Source: Ignavibacterium sp.
GTDB lineage: Bacteria > Bacteroidota > Ignavibacteria > Ignavibacteriales > Ignavibacteriaceae
Direction: 5' to 3'
NCBI RefSeq assembly: GCF_025998815.1
Contig: NZ_AP026678.1
Coordinates: 1,302,001 to 1,366,000, forward strand
DNA length: 64,000 bases
Position numbers and translations under genes: made by a program. Below are positions 1 to 10,500 of this stretch, piece after piece (the first letter of the stretch is position 1; every line of letters begins with the position of its first letter). A model generated the notes under the pieces. The model ran no database searches. It saw only the letters and a list, made by a program, of their open reading frames with translations, and had not been told where the DNA came from.

Positions 1-1176
1 ATTGAATTTAACCCGATTAAAACTTTTTTCACAAAAGTAATTCACTTTGAAGATTACACACCCGATGAGATGCTGGATGTTTTTATTTCTATGATTGGTG
101 AAAAAAAATTATTTCTTACTGAAGCAAGCAAAGAACTTTTACGTAAGTTTTTCTTTCATGTTTACCGAAATAAAGATAAGTATCCACCTAACACTTTATT
201 ACTAAAAAATATTTTGGACATAATTCAGAGAAAGCATTTATTAAGAATTGCTGATATACCTCGCAACAAAAGAACAGATGAAATTAATAGAAGCATTAGT
301 CCTGATGATATAGAAGACATAATAAAACTGGAGAAGTCAAAAGAGTCCACTGCTTCAGGCGACTATAATTCATCTATCAGAAAACAACTTGATGAATTAG
401 AAATGCTCGCAGGTTTGAATGATGTAAAGCATACTATATTCCGAATTATCAACAGTGAAAAAGTGGCTGCACTAAGAAAAGAAAGAGGTCTGGCAGTTCT
501 CCCGAGAAATCTACACGGACTTTTCATCGGGACAGGTGGAACCGGGAAATCAACTATCGCAAGAATTTATGCAAAAATTTTATATGAGATGAATCTAATT
601 AAATCCGATGAGCCGCTGGAGATTGAAAGACTAACAATTAAAAATTTTATCAGGAATGAAAACAATTTGACTATAGAAAATTTGCTTACACTTTTTGACG
701 GAAAAGTTATTGTGCTGAATTATGCAGGACAATTTTTTTCAATTAAAGATTCATCGATTAACAATTTCTTTAATACCACTTTAAGTTTATTAAAACATTA
801 TAATGATAAATTTGTGTTAATTCTTTCTGATACAAAAACAGAAATTGAGAAAATTCTGAATACGTACCCTGAATTAAAAACATTTTTTACAAATACTTTT
901 CAGTTTAATAATTATACTCCTCGTGAAATGCTTGAAATAGCTCTCAACCTCACACAACAATATGGTTACCAACTTGATGAAGGTGCATGGCAGTTGTTGC
1001 TGGATATCTTTAATGATCTTTATTCAAAAAATCCTGAAAATGGAAATTCCAAAACTGTTCTGGATTTAATATTTAAAGCGATTACTTTTCAGGAAGCAAG
1101 AATCGGGAGTAAAGAAAATCTTTCTGACGAAGATTTGGTAACAATTACTATTGATGATATTTCCAGGTTAGTTTAA
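1..1176 (+). CDS. CbxX/CfxQ-like AAA protein with degenerate ATPase domain (5' partial)
   Basis: The frame is open from base 1, so the N-terminus lies outside the window; the first internal ATG is at 70. The opening residues (HFEDYTPDEM) resemble the end of a CbxX-type AAA domain, and a second AAA-like domain follows, so the protein probably carries tandem domains. The second domain has a good Walker A (GTGGTGKST, about residue 155 counting from the ATG at 70). Where a Walker B with D-E is expected there is KVIVLNYAGQF, and the arginine-finger segment (usually LRSRF) reads LKTFFTNTF. The visible domain may therefore bind ATP without hydrolysing it. The gene runs tail-to-tail into the phosphatase gene with a 4-nt overlap. 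The partner complex is unknown. Confidence 0.7.
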   Translation: MEFNPIKTFFTKVIHFEDYTPDEMLDVFISMIGEKKLFLTEASKELLRKFFFHVYRNKDKYPPNTLLLKNILDIIQRKHLLRIADIPRNKRTDEINRSISPDDIEDIIKLEKSKESTASGDYNSSIRKQLDELEMLAGLNDVKHTIFRIINSEKVAALRKERGLAVLPRNLHGLFIGTGGTGKSTIARIYAKILYEMNLIKSDEPLEIERLTIKNFIRNENNLTIENLLTLFDGKVIVLNYAGQFFSIKDSSINNFFNTTLSLLKHYNDKFVLILSDTKTEIEKILNTYPELKTFFTNTFQFNNYTPREMLEIALNLTQQYGYQLDEGAWQLLLDIFNDLYSKNPENGNSKTVLDLIFKAITFQEARIGSKENLSDEDLVTITIDDISRLV

Positions 1177-1862
1177 TAAAGATCTGCTGATTCTGTCTTA
1201 ACGGAGACAAAATCTACTATATTATTTTTATCAATAATTCCGGCTGTCAGTTTATTGCCTGCAATTGCTGCTGTATCTATGTAAAGAGAATTATTTTCCT
1301 TAACATATCTTGGTTCGAACATTCTTGTATGACCGACAACCTGTAGTTTACCAATATTAAGCAAAGGTCCTCTGTACCAAAGAACTCCAATATCGGTTTC
1401 TAAATCTTCTTTAAGGATTTCCGCCAATTTGGAATCATCTTTTAACACATCTTCATTAATTAAATCTTTATAAAAGATGGATATGCCCGCGTGCGATATG
1501 AAACAATCTTCAAGATTGAAGAAAAGCGGAGCTTTAATAATTAATTCAATGTGTTCATGAATTCTTTCAAAACGATTTTCATAGGATTTCAAAGTAAATT
1601 CAGCACCGTTATTAAACCAGGCTTCAGCAAGTGTTGAATGAGGAAATCTGAAATGATGATAAAACATATAATCGTGATTACCTGCAGTGAATTTGATTTT
1701 CCTTTCAGCTACAAAATCCATTACTTCACAGCTATGCTTACCACGATCAACCAAATCGCCGACGAGATAAATTTCTGCCTGAGGATATTTTTTTTCTACT
1801 TCTTCAATAAGTTTAGTGAGAGTAAAAAAACAGCCGTGAACATCTCCGATTACTGCAACCAT
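1173..1862 (-). CDS. PPP-family metallophosphoesterase (ApaH/PP1-like)
   Basis: This 229-residue protein shows the full metal-binding signature of PPP-type phosphoesterases: GDVHG (6-10), GDLVDRG (35-41), GNHD (61-64), then SHAG and VVGHT further on. Family members hydrolyse phosphoprotein or dinucleoside polyphosphate substrates with two metal ions; the substrate cannot be told from sequence. There is no signal peptide, so it is cytoplasmic. The gene lies 6 nt downstream of the CoA-transferase gene on the same strand and may be co-transcribed with it. Length fits single-domain bacterial members. Confidence 0.85.
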   Translation of the reverse strand: MVAVIGDVHGCFFTLTKLIEEVEKKYPQAEIYLVGDLVDRGKHSCEVMDFVAERKIKFTAGNHDYMFYHHFRFPHSTLAEAWFNNGAEFTLKSYENRFERIHEHIELIIKAPLFFNLEDCFISHAGISIFYKDLINEDVLKDDSKLAEILKEDLETDIGVLWYRGPLLNIGKLQVVGHTRMFEPRYVKENNSLYIDTAAIAGNKLTAGIIDKNNIVDFVSVKTESADLY

Positions 1863-1868
1863 TCAGAC

Positions 1869-3236
1869 TCAGATATGGAAAGTTTCTTTAGCATACTTTG
1901 TCAACTCGTCTCTGAAATTAGGATGAGCAATGTTTATTAACGCTTTAGCTCTTTCCTGAATTGACTTCCCAAACAACTCTGCAACTCCATACTCAGTTAC
2001 AACATAATGCACATCGCCTCGAGAAGTTACAACACCGGCTCCGGGTTTTAATGTTGGAACAATTCTACTTATTGTTGCATTCTTTGTACTTGAGGGCAAA
2101 GCTATTATCGGTTTACCGCCTTCGGAACGAGCAGCACCGCGAATGAAATCTACTTGTCCACCTATTCCGCTATAAAATTTTGTCCCGATTGAATCTGAAC
2201 AAACCTGTCCTGTAAGGTCAACTTCAATTGCGGAGTTGATTGCAACCATCTTGTTGTTTTTAGAAATTATGAACGGATCATTAACGTATTCCTGGGGATG
2301 AAATTCGATTATCGGATTGTTATCTATAAAATCATAAACTTTCCTGGTTCCTAAAACAAATCCTGCAATAATTTTTCCCGGATGCAAAGTCTTCTTCTCA
2401 CCGTTAATTATTCCCTGCTCTACTAATTCAATTATTCCATCTGAAAACATTTCGGTGTGAATGCCCAAATCTTTTTTGTTATGCAGATATCTCATAACTG
2501 AATCAGGAATTGCACCGATACCCATCTGTAAGGTTGAACCATCTTCAACCAGATCAGCGATGTAACTTCCAATTTTATCAAAAACTTCGAGCTCATCTTT
2601 AGTAGCATTTGGATCTACCTGAGGAAGTTCGTGAATAGGTTCATCGTATTCTACAATGTAGTTTATTTTATTGATATGAATAAAACTATCACCAAGCGTT
2701 CTTGGCTGATGGCGATTAATTTGTGCGATAATCAATTTTGATTTTTCTGCCGGTGTTTTAATTGTTCCGACATCAACACCGTAGCTGCAAAAACCATGCT
2801 CATCTGGTGGTGAAACATTAAGCAACGCAACATCAGATTTTATTAGACCATTTTTGAAAAGAAGAGGAACTTCGGATAAAAAGATTGGAATAAATTCTGC
2901 TCTGCCATCATTGACTGCCTGACGTGAATTAGCTCCGATAAAAAATGCTTTATGCTTGAAATGTTTTTCCATTCCGGGATGCAGATAAGGTAAATCACCA
3001 ACAATAAGAATATGATAAAGTGTTATGTCTTTCAGTTCATCTTTTCTTCTTACCAAAGCACGAATTAATTCCATTGGAGCTGCACAACCAGGTTGTACCA
3101 CTATATTATCGCCGGACTTGATGTGCTTAACTGCTTCATCAGCAGAAACAAGTTTATTGTTATAGATTCTTAAAATATTAGTTGGTATAAATTGCTTATA
3201 AGAAACTTCTTCCTGGGCTGCCATATCAATACTCAT
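1869..3236 (-). CDS. Acetyl-CoA hydrolase / 4-hydroxybutyrate CoA-transferase family
   Basis: This 455-residue protein belongs to the class I CoA-transferase family that includes 4-hydroxybutyrate and acetate CoA-transferases. Supporting segments are the N-terminal glycine-rich VVQPGCAAPMELI, LLNVSPPDEHGFCSYG in the middle, and LQMGIGAIPDSV followed by GIHTEMFSDG. The glutamate at 262 in the last motif is where I expect the residue that forms the glutamyl-CoA intermediate, by analogy with the family. The C-terminal half carries the expected GxGGQVDFIRGA segment. It sits 9 nt downstream of alanine dehydrogenase, which suggests a carboxylate/amino-acid fermentation context. The exact acyl donor and acceptor are not determinable. 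Confidence 0.85.
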   Translation of the reverse strand: MSIDMAAQEEVSYKQFIPTNILRIYNNKLVSADEAVKHIKSGDNIVVQPGCAAPMELIRALVRRKDELKDITLYHILIVGDLPYLHPGMEKHFKHKAFFIGANSRQAVNDGRAEFIPIFLSEVPLLFKNGLIKSDVALLNVSPPDEHGFCSYGVDVGTIKTPAEKSKLIIAQINRHQPRTLGDSFIHINKINYIVEYDEPIHELPQVDPNATKDELEVFDKIGSYIADLVEDGSTLQMGIGAIPDSVMRYLHNKKDLGIHTEMFSDGIIELVEQGIINGEKKTLHPGKIIAGFVLGTRKVYDFIDNNPIIEFHPQEYVNDPFIISKNNKMVAINSAIEVDLTGQVCSDSIGTKFYSGIGGQVDFIRGAARSEGGKPIIALPSSTKNATISRIVPTLKPGAGVVTSRGDVHYVVTEYGVAELFGKSIQERAKALINIAHPNFRDELTKYAKETFHI

Positions 3237-3245
3237 ATTTTGTAA

Positions 3246-4367
3246 TCAATTTGTTGAAAATAAATGAAGCTTTCTGAATTCAATATTAAAATTGTGTGCT
3301 ATGGATTCATTCGAACAATAACCATTATGTGTACATACTCCTTTTGCTAAACCAGCATCCGAGAGTAAAGCATTTGTTAAGCCATTTTCTGCAATGTTCA
3401 TTAAGTATTCTAAAGAAGCATTGTTCAATCCGTAACTTGCAGTTCTTGAAACTAACGCAGGCATATTTGGAACACAATAATGAATTACATCGTGCATAAT
3501 ATAAACAGGATCAGAAAGTGTTGTAATATGACTCGTCTCTACACATCCGCCCTGGTCAATTGAAACATCAACAATAACGGCACCTTTTTTCATCTGTTTA
3601 ACCATCTCCTCTGTAACAAGGTGCGGTGCTTTTTCTCCTTTAATCAAAACTGCACCGATGAACACATCTGCGAATTTTACTCCGCGTGAAATTGTATATG
3701 GATTTGCGACAACTGTAGTAATTCTTTTTCTGAAATTGACATCAATCTGTCTTAACCTGTTCAAATCTTTATCAAGCACAATTACCTGTGCACCTCTTCC
3801 TAAAGCTGCAGCGGCGGCAGTAACACCGACAACACCAGCGCCCAGAATTACAACAGCTGCAGGTGCAACACCTGTAATTCCACCGAGCAATATGCCACGT
3901 CCACCTTTACTGAATGTTTCAAGTTGTCTTTCAGCATTCTGAATAGCAAGCTGACCGGCAATTTCACTCATCGAATGAAGTACAGGTAACCGGTTATCCT
4001 GTTCAATCAGCTCATAACCAATGGCAGTGATTCTTTTACGAAGCAATGTGTCCAGTACTTTTCTCTTCCCAACAGCGAGATGAAGGAATGAAAAGAGTAT
4101 CTGATTTTCCTGAAGCATTTCTGCTTCCTGTTCACTTAATGGTGCAACTTTCACAACAACTTCAGCTCGTCCGAAAACTTCTTCAGCAGAATAAACAATT
4201 TGTGCCCCGATTTTTCTATACTCTTCGTCGAGGAAATGACTTCCTTCTCCAGCACCACTTTGGATATAAACTGTATGTCCAGCCCGAACGAGTGCATCAA
4301 CACCAGCAGGTGTGAGTGCTACTCTTTTTTCTTCGAACTGTGTCTCTTTTGGAATGCCAAATCTCAT
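3246..4367 (-). CDS. ald: Alanine dehydrogenase
   Basis: This 373-residue enzyme interconverts L-alanine and pyruvate plus ammonia using NAD(H). It begins MRFGIPKE, as in the family, and has the substrate-binding lysine near 73, the catalytic histidine 96 in LHLAVG, a Rossmann motif GAGVVG (176-181) and the catalytic aspartate 271 in VSIDQGG. These match the established Ald active site almost position for position. Full length is normal. It precedes the CoA-transferase gene on the same strand. The terminal residues (about 350-373, with three cysteines) are more variable than the core. Confidence 0.95.
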   Translation of the reverse strand: MRFGIPKETQFEEKRVALTPAGVDALVRAGHTVYIQSGAGEGSHFLDEEYRKIGAQIVYSAEEVFGRAEVVVKVAPLSEQEAEMLQENQILFSFLHLAVGKRKVLDTLLRKRITAIGYELIEQDNRLPVLHSMSEIAGQLAIQNAERQLETFSKGGRGILLGGITGVAPAAVVILGAGVVGVTAAAAALGRGAQVIVLDKDLNRLRQIDVNFRKRITTVVANPYTISRGVKFADVFIGAVLIKGEKAPHLVTEEMVKQMKKGAVIVDVSIDQGGCVETSHITTLSDPVYIMHDVIHYCVPNMPALVSRTASYGLNNASLEYLMNIAENGLTNALLSDAGLAKGVCTHNGYCSNESIAHNFNIEFRKLHLFSTN

Positions 4368-4422
4368 AGCTAAATCTTTTTATTTTTGTTTGTAAATATA
4401 CTAAATGTTAATGTCCGAAAAT

Positions 4423-5385
4423 TCAGTTAACTGGAGTGAGTGGATTTTTTCCGCTTAAAACTGCAATAACATTTTTTGCTGCTAATTCTGACATTGCATT
4501 TCTTGCTTCGTGAGTCGCACTTCCGATGTGTGGAAGTAAAACAACATTATCAAGTTTTAATAATTCCGGATTTATATCTGGTTCATTTTCATAAACATCG
4601 AAGCCAGCTGAAAATATTTTTCTCTCGCGAAGTATTTCAATCAGATATTTTTCATCAACTACTTCTCCTCTTGCAGTGTTTATAAAAATTGCATTCCGTT
4701 TCATTAAATCAAGCATCTCTGAGTTTATCAGATTTTTGGTTTTATTGGTTAGTGGAACATGTAATGAAATGATATCGGAATTTTTCATAAGCGATGTCAG
4801 AGATACCTTTTTGGCATTCAGTAAATTTTCAGCATCAGGATTTTTTTTATTCGAATAATAAATTATTCTGCAACCAAACGCATAAGCTCTTTTAGCAACA
4901 GCAAATCCAATGCGACCCATTCCAATAATTCCAAAAGTTTTACCTTTAAGTTCATATCCAAGTAATAGCTTTGGACGCCATCCTTTAAACTTCCGCTGTC
5001 TTACCATTTTTTCACCTTCATTTAATCTTCGTGCACAGGCAAGCACTAAAGTCATCGCTAAATCTGCTGTTGAATCGGTAAGGACATCAGGAGTGTTAGT
5101 TACAATTATATTTTTTCTTCTTGCGTATTCAATATCAATATTATTAAAGCCGACAGCATAGTTTGCAATAATTTTACATCGCTTCATTTGATCAATTACA
5201 TCTTTGTCAATTTTATCTGTAAGTAATGAAATAACTGCATCAGCATCTTTTACATTTTTAATTAACTCCTGTCGACTAATAAGTTTTTCTTTCGAATAAA
5301 CTTTTACATCAAATCCTTTTTTTCGGATTAATTCTATTCCAATCTCAGGAATCAGGTATGTAATAAAAACTTTTTTCTTATCCAT
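4423..5385 (-). CDS. D-2-hydroxyacid dehydrogenase (glyoxylate/hydroxypyruvate reductase-like)
   Basis: This 320-residue NAD(P)H-dependent dehydrogenase of the D-isomer 2-hydroxyacid family has the cofactor motif GMGRIG (155-160) and the catalytic triad: Arg239 (NTARGEVVD), Glu268 (ENEPD) and His286 (LLPHIGSAT). The overall pattern is closest to glyoxylate/hydroxypyruvate reductases (GyaR/GhrB group) rather than D-lactate dehydrogenase or SerA; no ACT domain is present. The start codon overlaps the end of the SpmA/B gene by 8 nt, which indicates translational coupling. Substrate preference is an inference. Confidence 0.88.
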   Translation of the reverse strand: MDKKKVFITYLIPEIGIELIRKKGFDVKVYSKEKLISRQELIKNVKDADAVISLLTDKIDKDVIDQMKRCKIIANYAVGFNNIDIEYARRKNIIVTNTPDVLTDSTADLAMTLVLACARRLNEGEKMVRQRKFKGWRPKLLLGYELKGKTFGIIGMGRIGFAVAKRAYAFGCRIIYYSNKKNPDAENLLNAKKVSLTSLMKNSDIISLHVPLTNKTKNLINSEMLDLMKRNAIFINTARGEVVDEKYLIEILRERKIFSAGFDVYENEPDINPELLKLDNVVLLPHIGSATHEARNAMSELAAKNVIAVLSGKNPLTPVN

Positions 5386-7006
5386 ATAATAAAGTTACAA
5401 TGAATAATGCTGCAATAATGCCAGCAACATCTGCAATCAATCCAACAGGAAGAGCGTATCTTGTGTTTTTAACATTTACTGCTCCGAAATAAACAGCAAG
5501 TACATAAAAAGTTGTCTCTGTACTTCCGAAGAATGTGGAAACCAAAATCCCGATAAATGAATCCGGACCATGAACTTTCATAATCTCAGCCATTATTCCA
5601 AGTGAACCACTTCCGGATAAAGGACGCATCAAAGCCATCGGCAATGCTTCCGCAGGCATTCCAAGAGGATCAGTAATGATTTTGAGAATTGGTACAAGCC
5701 AATTGTTCATTGCACCACCAGCCCGGAAAATTGCAATTGCAACCAACATTGCAACTAAATAAGGAATTATTCTTACTGCAATATTGAATCCTTCTTTAGC
5801 GCCTTCTACAAATTGTTCATAAACTTTTACTTTTTTGTAAGCTCCAAAACCAATGAACGCTACTATGATTACGGGAATTGCAATTACGGATATAACTTCA
5901 ATCGTTTTTTTGAATATACTAAATGATGTATCATTAAATATGAATGATAAGAATTTGAACGCGCCAACCGAAGAAATTGCTACCAAAGAAATAATAACTA
6001 ATAACACTAACAAGATTTTTTTCAGATTCTTTTTTATCGTCTCAAGGAATTTTTCTTTTCCCGCAGAAATAAGATGAAACAATTTTGCTGTGGTTAAGCC
6101 GGTAAGTGTGGCACAGAAAGCAGCAAACATAGTTGTACCGATAATAATTGTTGGATCAGAGCTACTTGCAGCTGCACGAACAGCTATTGCTGTTGCCGGA
6201 ATGAGAGTTAATCCTGCCGTGTTTATTGCAAGAAAAGTTATCATCGAATTAGTTGCAGTTCCTTTGTTTGGATTAAGAGTATCAAGTTCTTCCATAGCTT
6301 TCAAACCAAACGGAGTTGCTGCATTACCTAATCCTAACATATTAGCAGAGATATTCATCACCATTGAACCAATTGCAGGATGATCAGGTGGAATTTCAGG
6401 AAATATTCTTTTCGTAACAGGTTTAATGAAGTTTGCAATGATTTTTATTAATCCTGCATCTTCAGCAACTTTCATTACACCAAGCCACATTGCCATTAAA
6501 CCAATTAGTCCAAGAGCAATTTCAACAGCTGTGCCTGCAATTTTTATTGCTTCGTTAGTTACTTTTTTCAGAAATACAAAACTGACTGACTGAAGAGTAA
6601 TTTTTGCAGAATACTTTGCGCTATCAATCGGAGAAGTGAGATGAACTTTGCCAATTAAATCATCGTCTTTTCCTGAAGCAGCAGCAATTTCCCTCCAGAT
6701 ATCAGGAAAAGAATTATCAATTTTGATAAATGACTGATAAATATCTTTCTGATTTGTTTTGGTAAGCTTTACCGGAATGGTTAAATCATTTTCAATTGAT
6801 TGTCCGTAAAATTCTGAAAAAGTTTTTTTGCTGATTAAAATTTTTGTATCAAAGGAATTTTGATTTCGAAACTCGGATGCAAATGAAACAATACATTCAA
6901 GCTGTTCATCATTGCGGAATTTATTTGATGAGATGTCAGAAACATCAAGATAAACTGCCGAAGCAAATCCCAGCAGAATTAATGCGAGCCAGACATAATT
7001 TAGCAA
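5378..7006 (-). CDS. Fused SpmA/SpmB-type nucleoside-recognition (Gate) membrane protein
   Basis: This 542-residue polytopic membrane protein fuses two domains that are separate genes (spmA, spmB) in spore formers. An N-terminal membrane segment (about 1-20) is followed by roughly 120 mostly polar residues, then the SpmA-like core containing GNAATPFGLKAMEE (227-240), and a C-terminal SpmB-like half with FGSTETTFYVLAVYFGAV. Family members are transport-like gate proteins with uncertain substrate. The start is TTG at 7006, preceded by a GAGG ribosome site; no in-frame ATG lies near it. Nothing in the window suggests sporulation, so the role must be different. The 8-nt overlap links it to the downstream dehydrogenase gene. 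Confidence 0.82.
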   Translation of the reverse strand: MLNYVWLALILLGFASAVYLDVSDISSNKFRNDEQLECIVSFASEFRNQNSFDTKILISKKTFSEFYGQSIENDLTIPVKLTKTNQKDIYQSFIKIDNSFPDIWREIAAASGKDDDLIGKVHLTSPIDSAKYSAKITLQSVSFVFLKKVTNEAIKIAGTAVEIALGLIGLMAMWLGVMKVAEDAGLIKIIANFIKPVTKRIFPEIPPDHPAIGSMVMNISANMLGLGNAATPFGLKAMEELDTLNPNKGTATNSMITFLAINTAGLTLIPATAIAVRAAASSSDPTIIIGTTMFAAFCATLTGLTTAKLFHLISAGKEKFLETIKKNLKKILLVLLVIISLVAISSVGAFKFLSFIFNDTSFSIFKKTIEVISVIAIPVIIVAFIGFGAYKKVKVYEQFVEGAKEGFNIAVRIIPYLVAMLVAIAIFRAGGAMNNWLVPILKIITDPLGMPAEALPMALMRPLSGSGSLGIMAEIMKVHGPDSFIGILVSTFFGSTETTFYVLAVYFGAVNVKNTRYALPVGLIADVAGIIAALFIVTLLYG

Positions 7007-7032
7007 TACTAACCTCGCGGTTAATTAGGAAA

Positions 7033-7485
7033 TTAGTTGCCTTCTTCTATTAGAGCTTTTATCTCCGAAGTGTCGATAATACAAACAATAAAATTTTCAG
7101 GAACTTCGTATTCATCAGATGAAAGACGCGAAGAATATTTTAGTCTATACATTTCTTTTATCTGATCAATTAGCTTTTGTTCATCTACAATTCTTATCTC
7201 ACCGTTTATCGTTATTGATTTAAGACGATATGTAATTTCTTTACCGCCCTGTTTTTCTGATTTTACAATTGAAAAACTTGCCGGGCTGTTAAACTTTATA
7301 CTTTCGAAGGCTTCTTCATTCTTATCAAGGTAAACAAAAATATTTTTGTCGAGATAAATAAAATTTGTCGGAACTTGATAAATTTTGTCTGTATCAAGAA
7401 GCATTGAAGCAACGCCAGTTAGTGCTTCGTTGATATCTTTTTCAATCTCTTTTATATCGCGGATTATTATTTGATTTCTTTGCAT
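7033..7485 (-). CDS. Pyridoxamine 5'-phosphate oxidase-like flavin-fold protein
   Basis: This 150-residue protein resembles the split-barrel flavin-binding family (PNPOx-like/NimA-like): ASMLLDTDKIYQVPTNFIYLDKNIFVYLDKNEEAFESIK matches the N-terminal barrel strands in pattern (spacing of VPTNFIYLD then FVYL). The segment ITINGEIRIVDEQ is the usual later strand. The cofactor and substrate are not inferable. A ribosome site (AAGGAA) precedes the ATG at 7485. It lies 17 nt downstream of the helicase-nuclease gene and 26 nt before the SpmA/B gene, so co-transcription is likely. Confidence 0.6.
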   Translation of the reverse strand: MQRNQIIIRDIKEIEKDINEALTGVASMLLDTDKIYQVPTNFIYLDKNIFVYLDKNEEAFESIKFNSPASFSIVKSEKQGGKEITYRLKSITINGEIRIVDEQKLIDQIKEMYRLKYSSRLSSDEYEVPENFIVCIIDTSEIKALIEEGN

Positions 7486-7502
7486 AAAATTCCTTAAGTA
7501 CT

Positions 7503-10500
7503 TTAATTAACTACACAATTTCCTTTTGTTGAAAATTGGCAAAGACTACAGTGATCTAAATTTTTTGTAAATGAATTGCTTACGATTCCCTCTATCTTTG
7601 CAGAAATTTCATTCTTTAATTCAGAAATATTTTCAGATGAATATCTTAAAGTGAAATTAAATTCCGGCTTTCTTAAAAAAATTAACCTTGCCTCAAATTT
7701 CTCATAATCCTTAAATAAATGTGACGAAATATATAAATAAAATTTTAATTGGTTTGAATATTCTTCAAACTTATGTGATGCAGATTTTTCATCAACATCA
7801 TCTGTCTTATAATCTATAATTAAAATTTTGCCTTTTTCGAAAATTATTTTATCCAAAATTCCGTGAAGAAAGTATGAATTTTGCTTCAGATAAATCTCAA
7901 ATTCATTTTTATAATTTTTATAAGCAGAAATTTCCCTAAAAACTTCAGATTCCCTGAAAGTCTTAATCAAATCAGAAATTTGATTTATTGTTTCTTCGGC
8001 TGATTTTTCAACAGTATCAATTTGCTTTACCTGACTTTTTATAAAACTTAATGTTTCCGATTCATCAAGCTCGAGTTGTAATATTTTATGAATTAGTTCA
8101 CCTATTTTTTCTGATCTGAGCGAAGTGCTTTTAAGTGCAGTTACTGTTTCATTTTCATTTTCGACAAAATTGTCAGAATAATTTTCTTCATCGAAATAAA
8201 ATTCTTCATTAAATCCTGAAACCTCTTTCCACTGCGGCAGAATTTTATTAAGTAATGCAAAACCGAGATTATATGTAAGATGATATTTCAACGGACATTG
8301 AGAGTAAACTGAAATTCTGGTTGCAGAAATTATCTGACTTTTCTCTTTTTCCGGATATTTCTGAATTAAATATTTTTTTTGAGTTTGATTATCAACTATT
8401 TGTTCAAGCTTTTCAACAGTTGCATCAAGATTATGAATAACTGGAATCTTTAACTCAAGAGTTTTCTTTTCATTAAAGAATTTATTTTCCTTCTCAAATA
8501 AAAACTCAAGTTCATCTTTAATTACAATATAATTTTCAAAATCACAATTCAGTGCCTCTTTAAGTAAATAAATAAATGATTCTTTATTAGGTTCTTTATC
8601 TTCTTTCAAATCAGCCGAAATAAAAAGTTTCTCTTTTGCTCGCGTAATTGCAACATATAAAAGTCGTTTAATCTCAGCCAGATTTTTTTTCTTTTCTATA
8701 AAATCATTTAACTGTGTGATAGGAAGTGCAACATATTCGCCAGTTGGATTATTTGGATTCTGAACTTTTGCAAGCAGCCCCAAATTTTTATTAACAAAAA
8801 TTGATTTGGATTTTATCTTTGCAGTTTGTCCGTAGTCTTCTGCTTTGAATAAAAACACAACCGGAAACTCGAGTCCTTTTGCCTGATGAACAGTCATTAA
8901 CTGAACTGCATTGAGTGCTGTGCTAACTGCTGCCTGAGGTTCATCTTCGACCCTAGAAATGGACTCTGAAAGTGTATTGACAAAATCATAAAGATTACGA
9001 TAACCTTTTGAATCAAAGCTTCTTGAAATTGAAAGTAATTTCTTGATGTTTGCGATTTCCTGTTCGCCATCTATACGATTATAAATTACTGCAAGATAAT
9101 CAGTGTCTGATAGTATCTGATTTAATAATTGAGTTAATTGAAGCGAAGCACTTAAATCGATATGAGTTTGAAGAACCCGTTTTACTTTTTCCAGCCGGCC
9201 GTTATCGGGAAAGTTTTTTAGTTTATCATAAAAACTTTTTCCTGGCTGAAGTGATATTTCAAAAATCGTGGTGTCAGGTATTGTAAAGAAAGGTGATCTT
9301 AGAATTCCAACCAGCGCTGCATCATTTTCCTGATTAAGTAAAAATGCAAGATAGTTGTGAATGTCGTTAATCACTTGTTTCTGATAAAATCCTCTTCCGC
9401 CGATGATTGAGTAAGGAATTCCACGTTTAATAAAAATTGCTTCAAGATCATCAAAAGATTTTCTTTTTCTCACAAGTATTGTTATATCACCAAAATTATA
9501 ATTCTCAGTACTCACAAGCTGAATAATTTTATCAGCAACAAGTTCAGCTTGTGTAGGTTTATCATCTTCACATTTTGAAATAAGAAAACTAATCTCACCT
9601 TTACGCTCTTTCTTTTTTGCGCAAACAATCGGAACATTTTTTAATTCACCAAACAGAGGAATATCTCTCTCAAACAATCTGTTAAAAATAAAATTTGTAA
9701 AAAGACATATTTCTTCATTCATCCTGAAACTATCAGGCAGTTCCATCAGATGCGAAATGTTTCTTTCTCTGACAATGTCATCTTTTGTTTTGTAAAAAAT
9801 CTCCAGCTCCGCATCGCGGAATTTGTAGATACTTTGCTTTTCATCACCAACGATAAATAGTTTGCCGGATTTCAGATAATCAAGTATCGGAAGAAAAATT
9901 TCATACTGAAGTTCATTTGTATCCTGAAATTCATCAACCATCAGATATTTGAATTTTGTGCTAAGATAGTTTTGCACATCCTGATTTTTCAGTAATTCTT
10001 TTGTGGACAATAAAATATCTTCAAAGTCAATGTAAGATTCTTCTTTCTTTTTAAATTGATATAACTGAAGTGCACGGTCAAAAAGCATTAACATTTCTCT
10101 ACCAAGCTTTATCAAATCAGGATAAAGCTCACCATCAGAAACTCGTGTAAACATTTCAAGTTCACTAAATGTCTTCTCACAAATTCTTATTTCTGTTGTA
10201 AGTGAATCCTGTAAATCTTTCACTAAATATTTCTGCTTTCTTACCTGAAGTTTATCTGTAAGAAGATGTTCCCGTATGTTTATAAGAAGTTCAATCGGGT
10301 TTTTGTTTTTTTCAAATTTATCAATATAGAATTTTATTGTTGGTGCAAATTCACTTTTGGGATTATTGGCTAGTACTGAGTTATTAATTTTTTTTAATGA
10401 ATGGATAAAATCATTCTCATAATAGCTCCAGATTTCATTGAAGATAATTTCAAATTTTTCATTGAAGTTTTTTATAATTTCTTCATCTGATTTAGAATAA

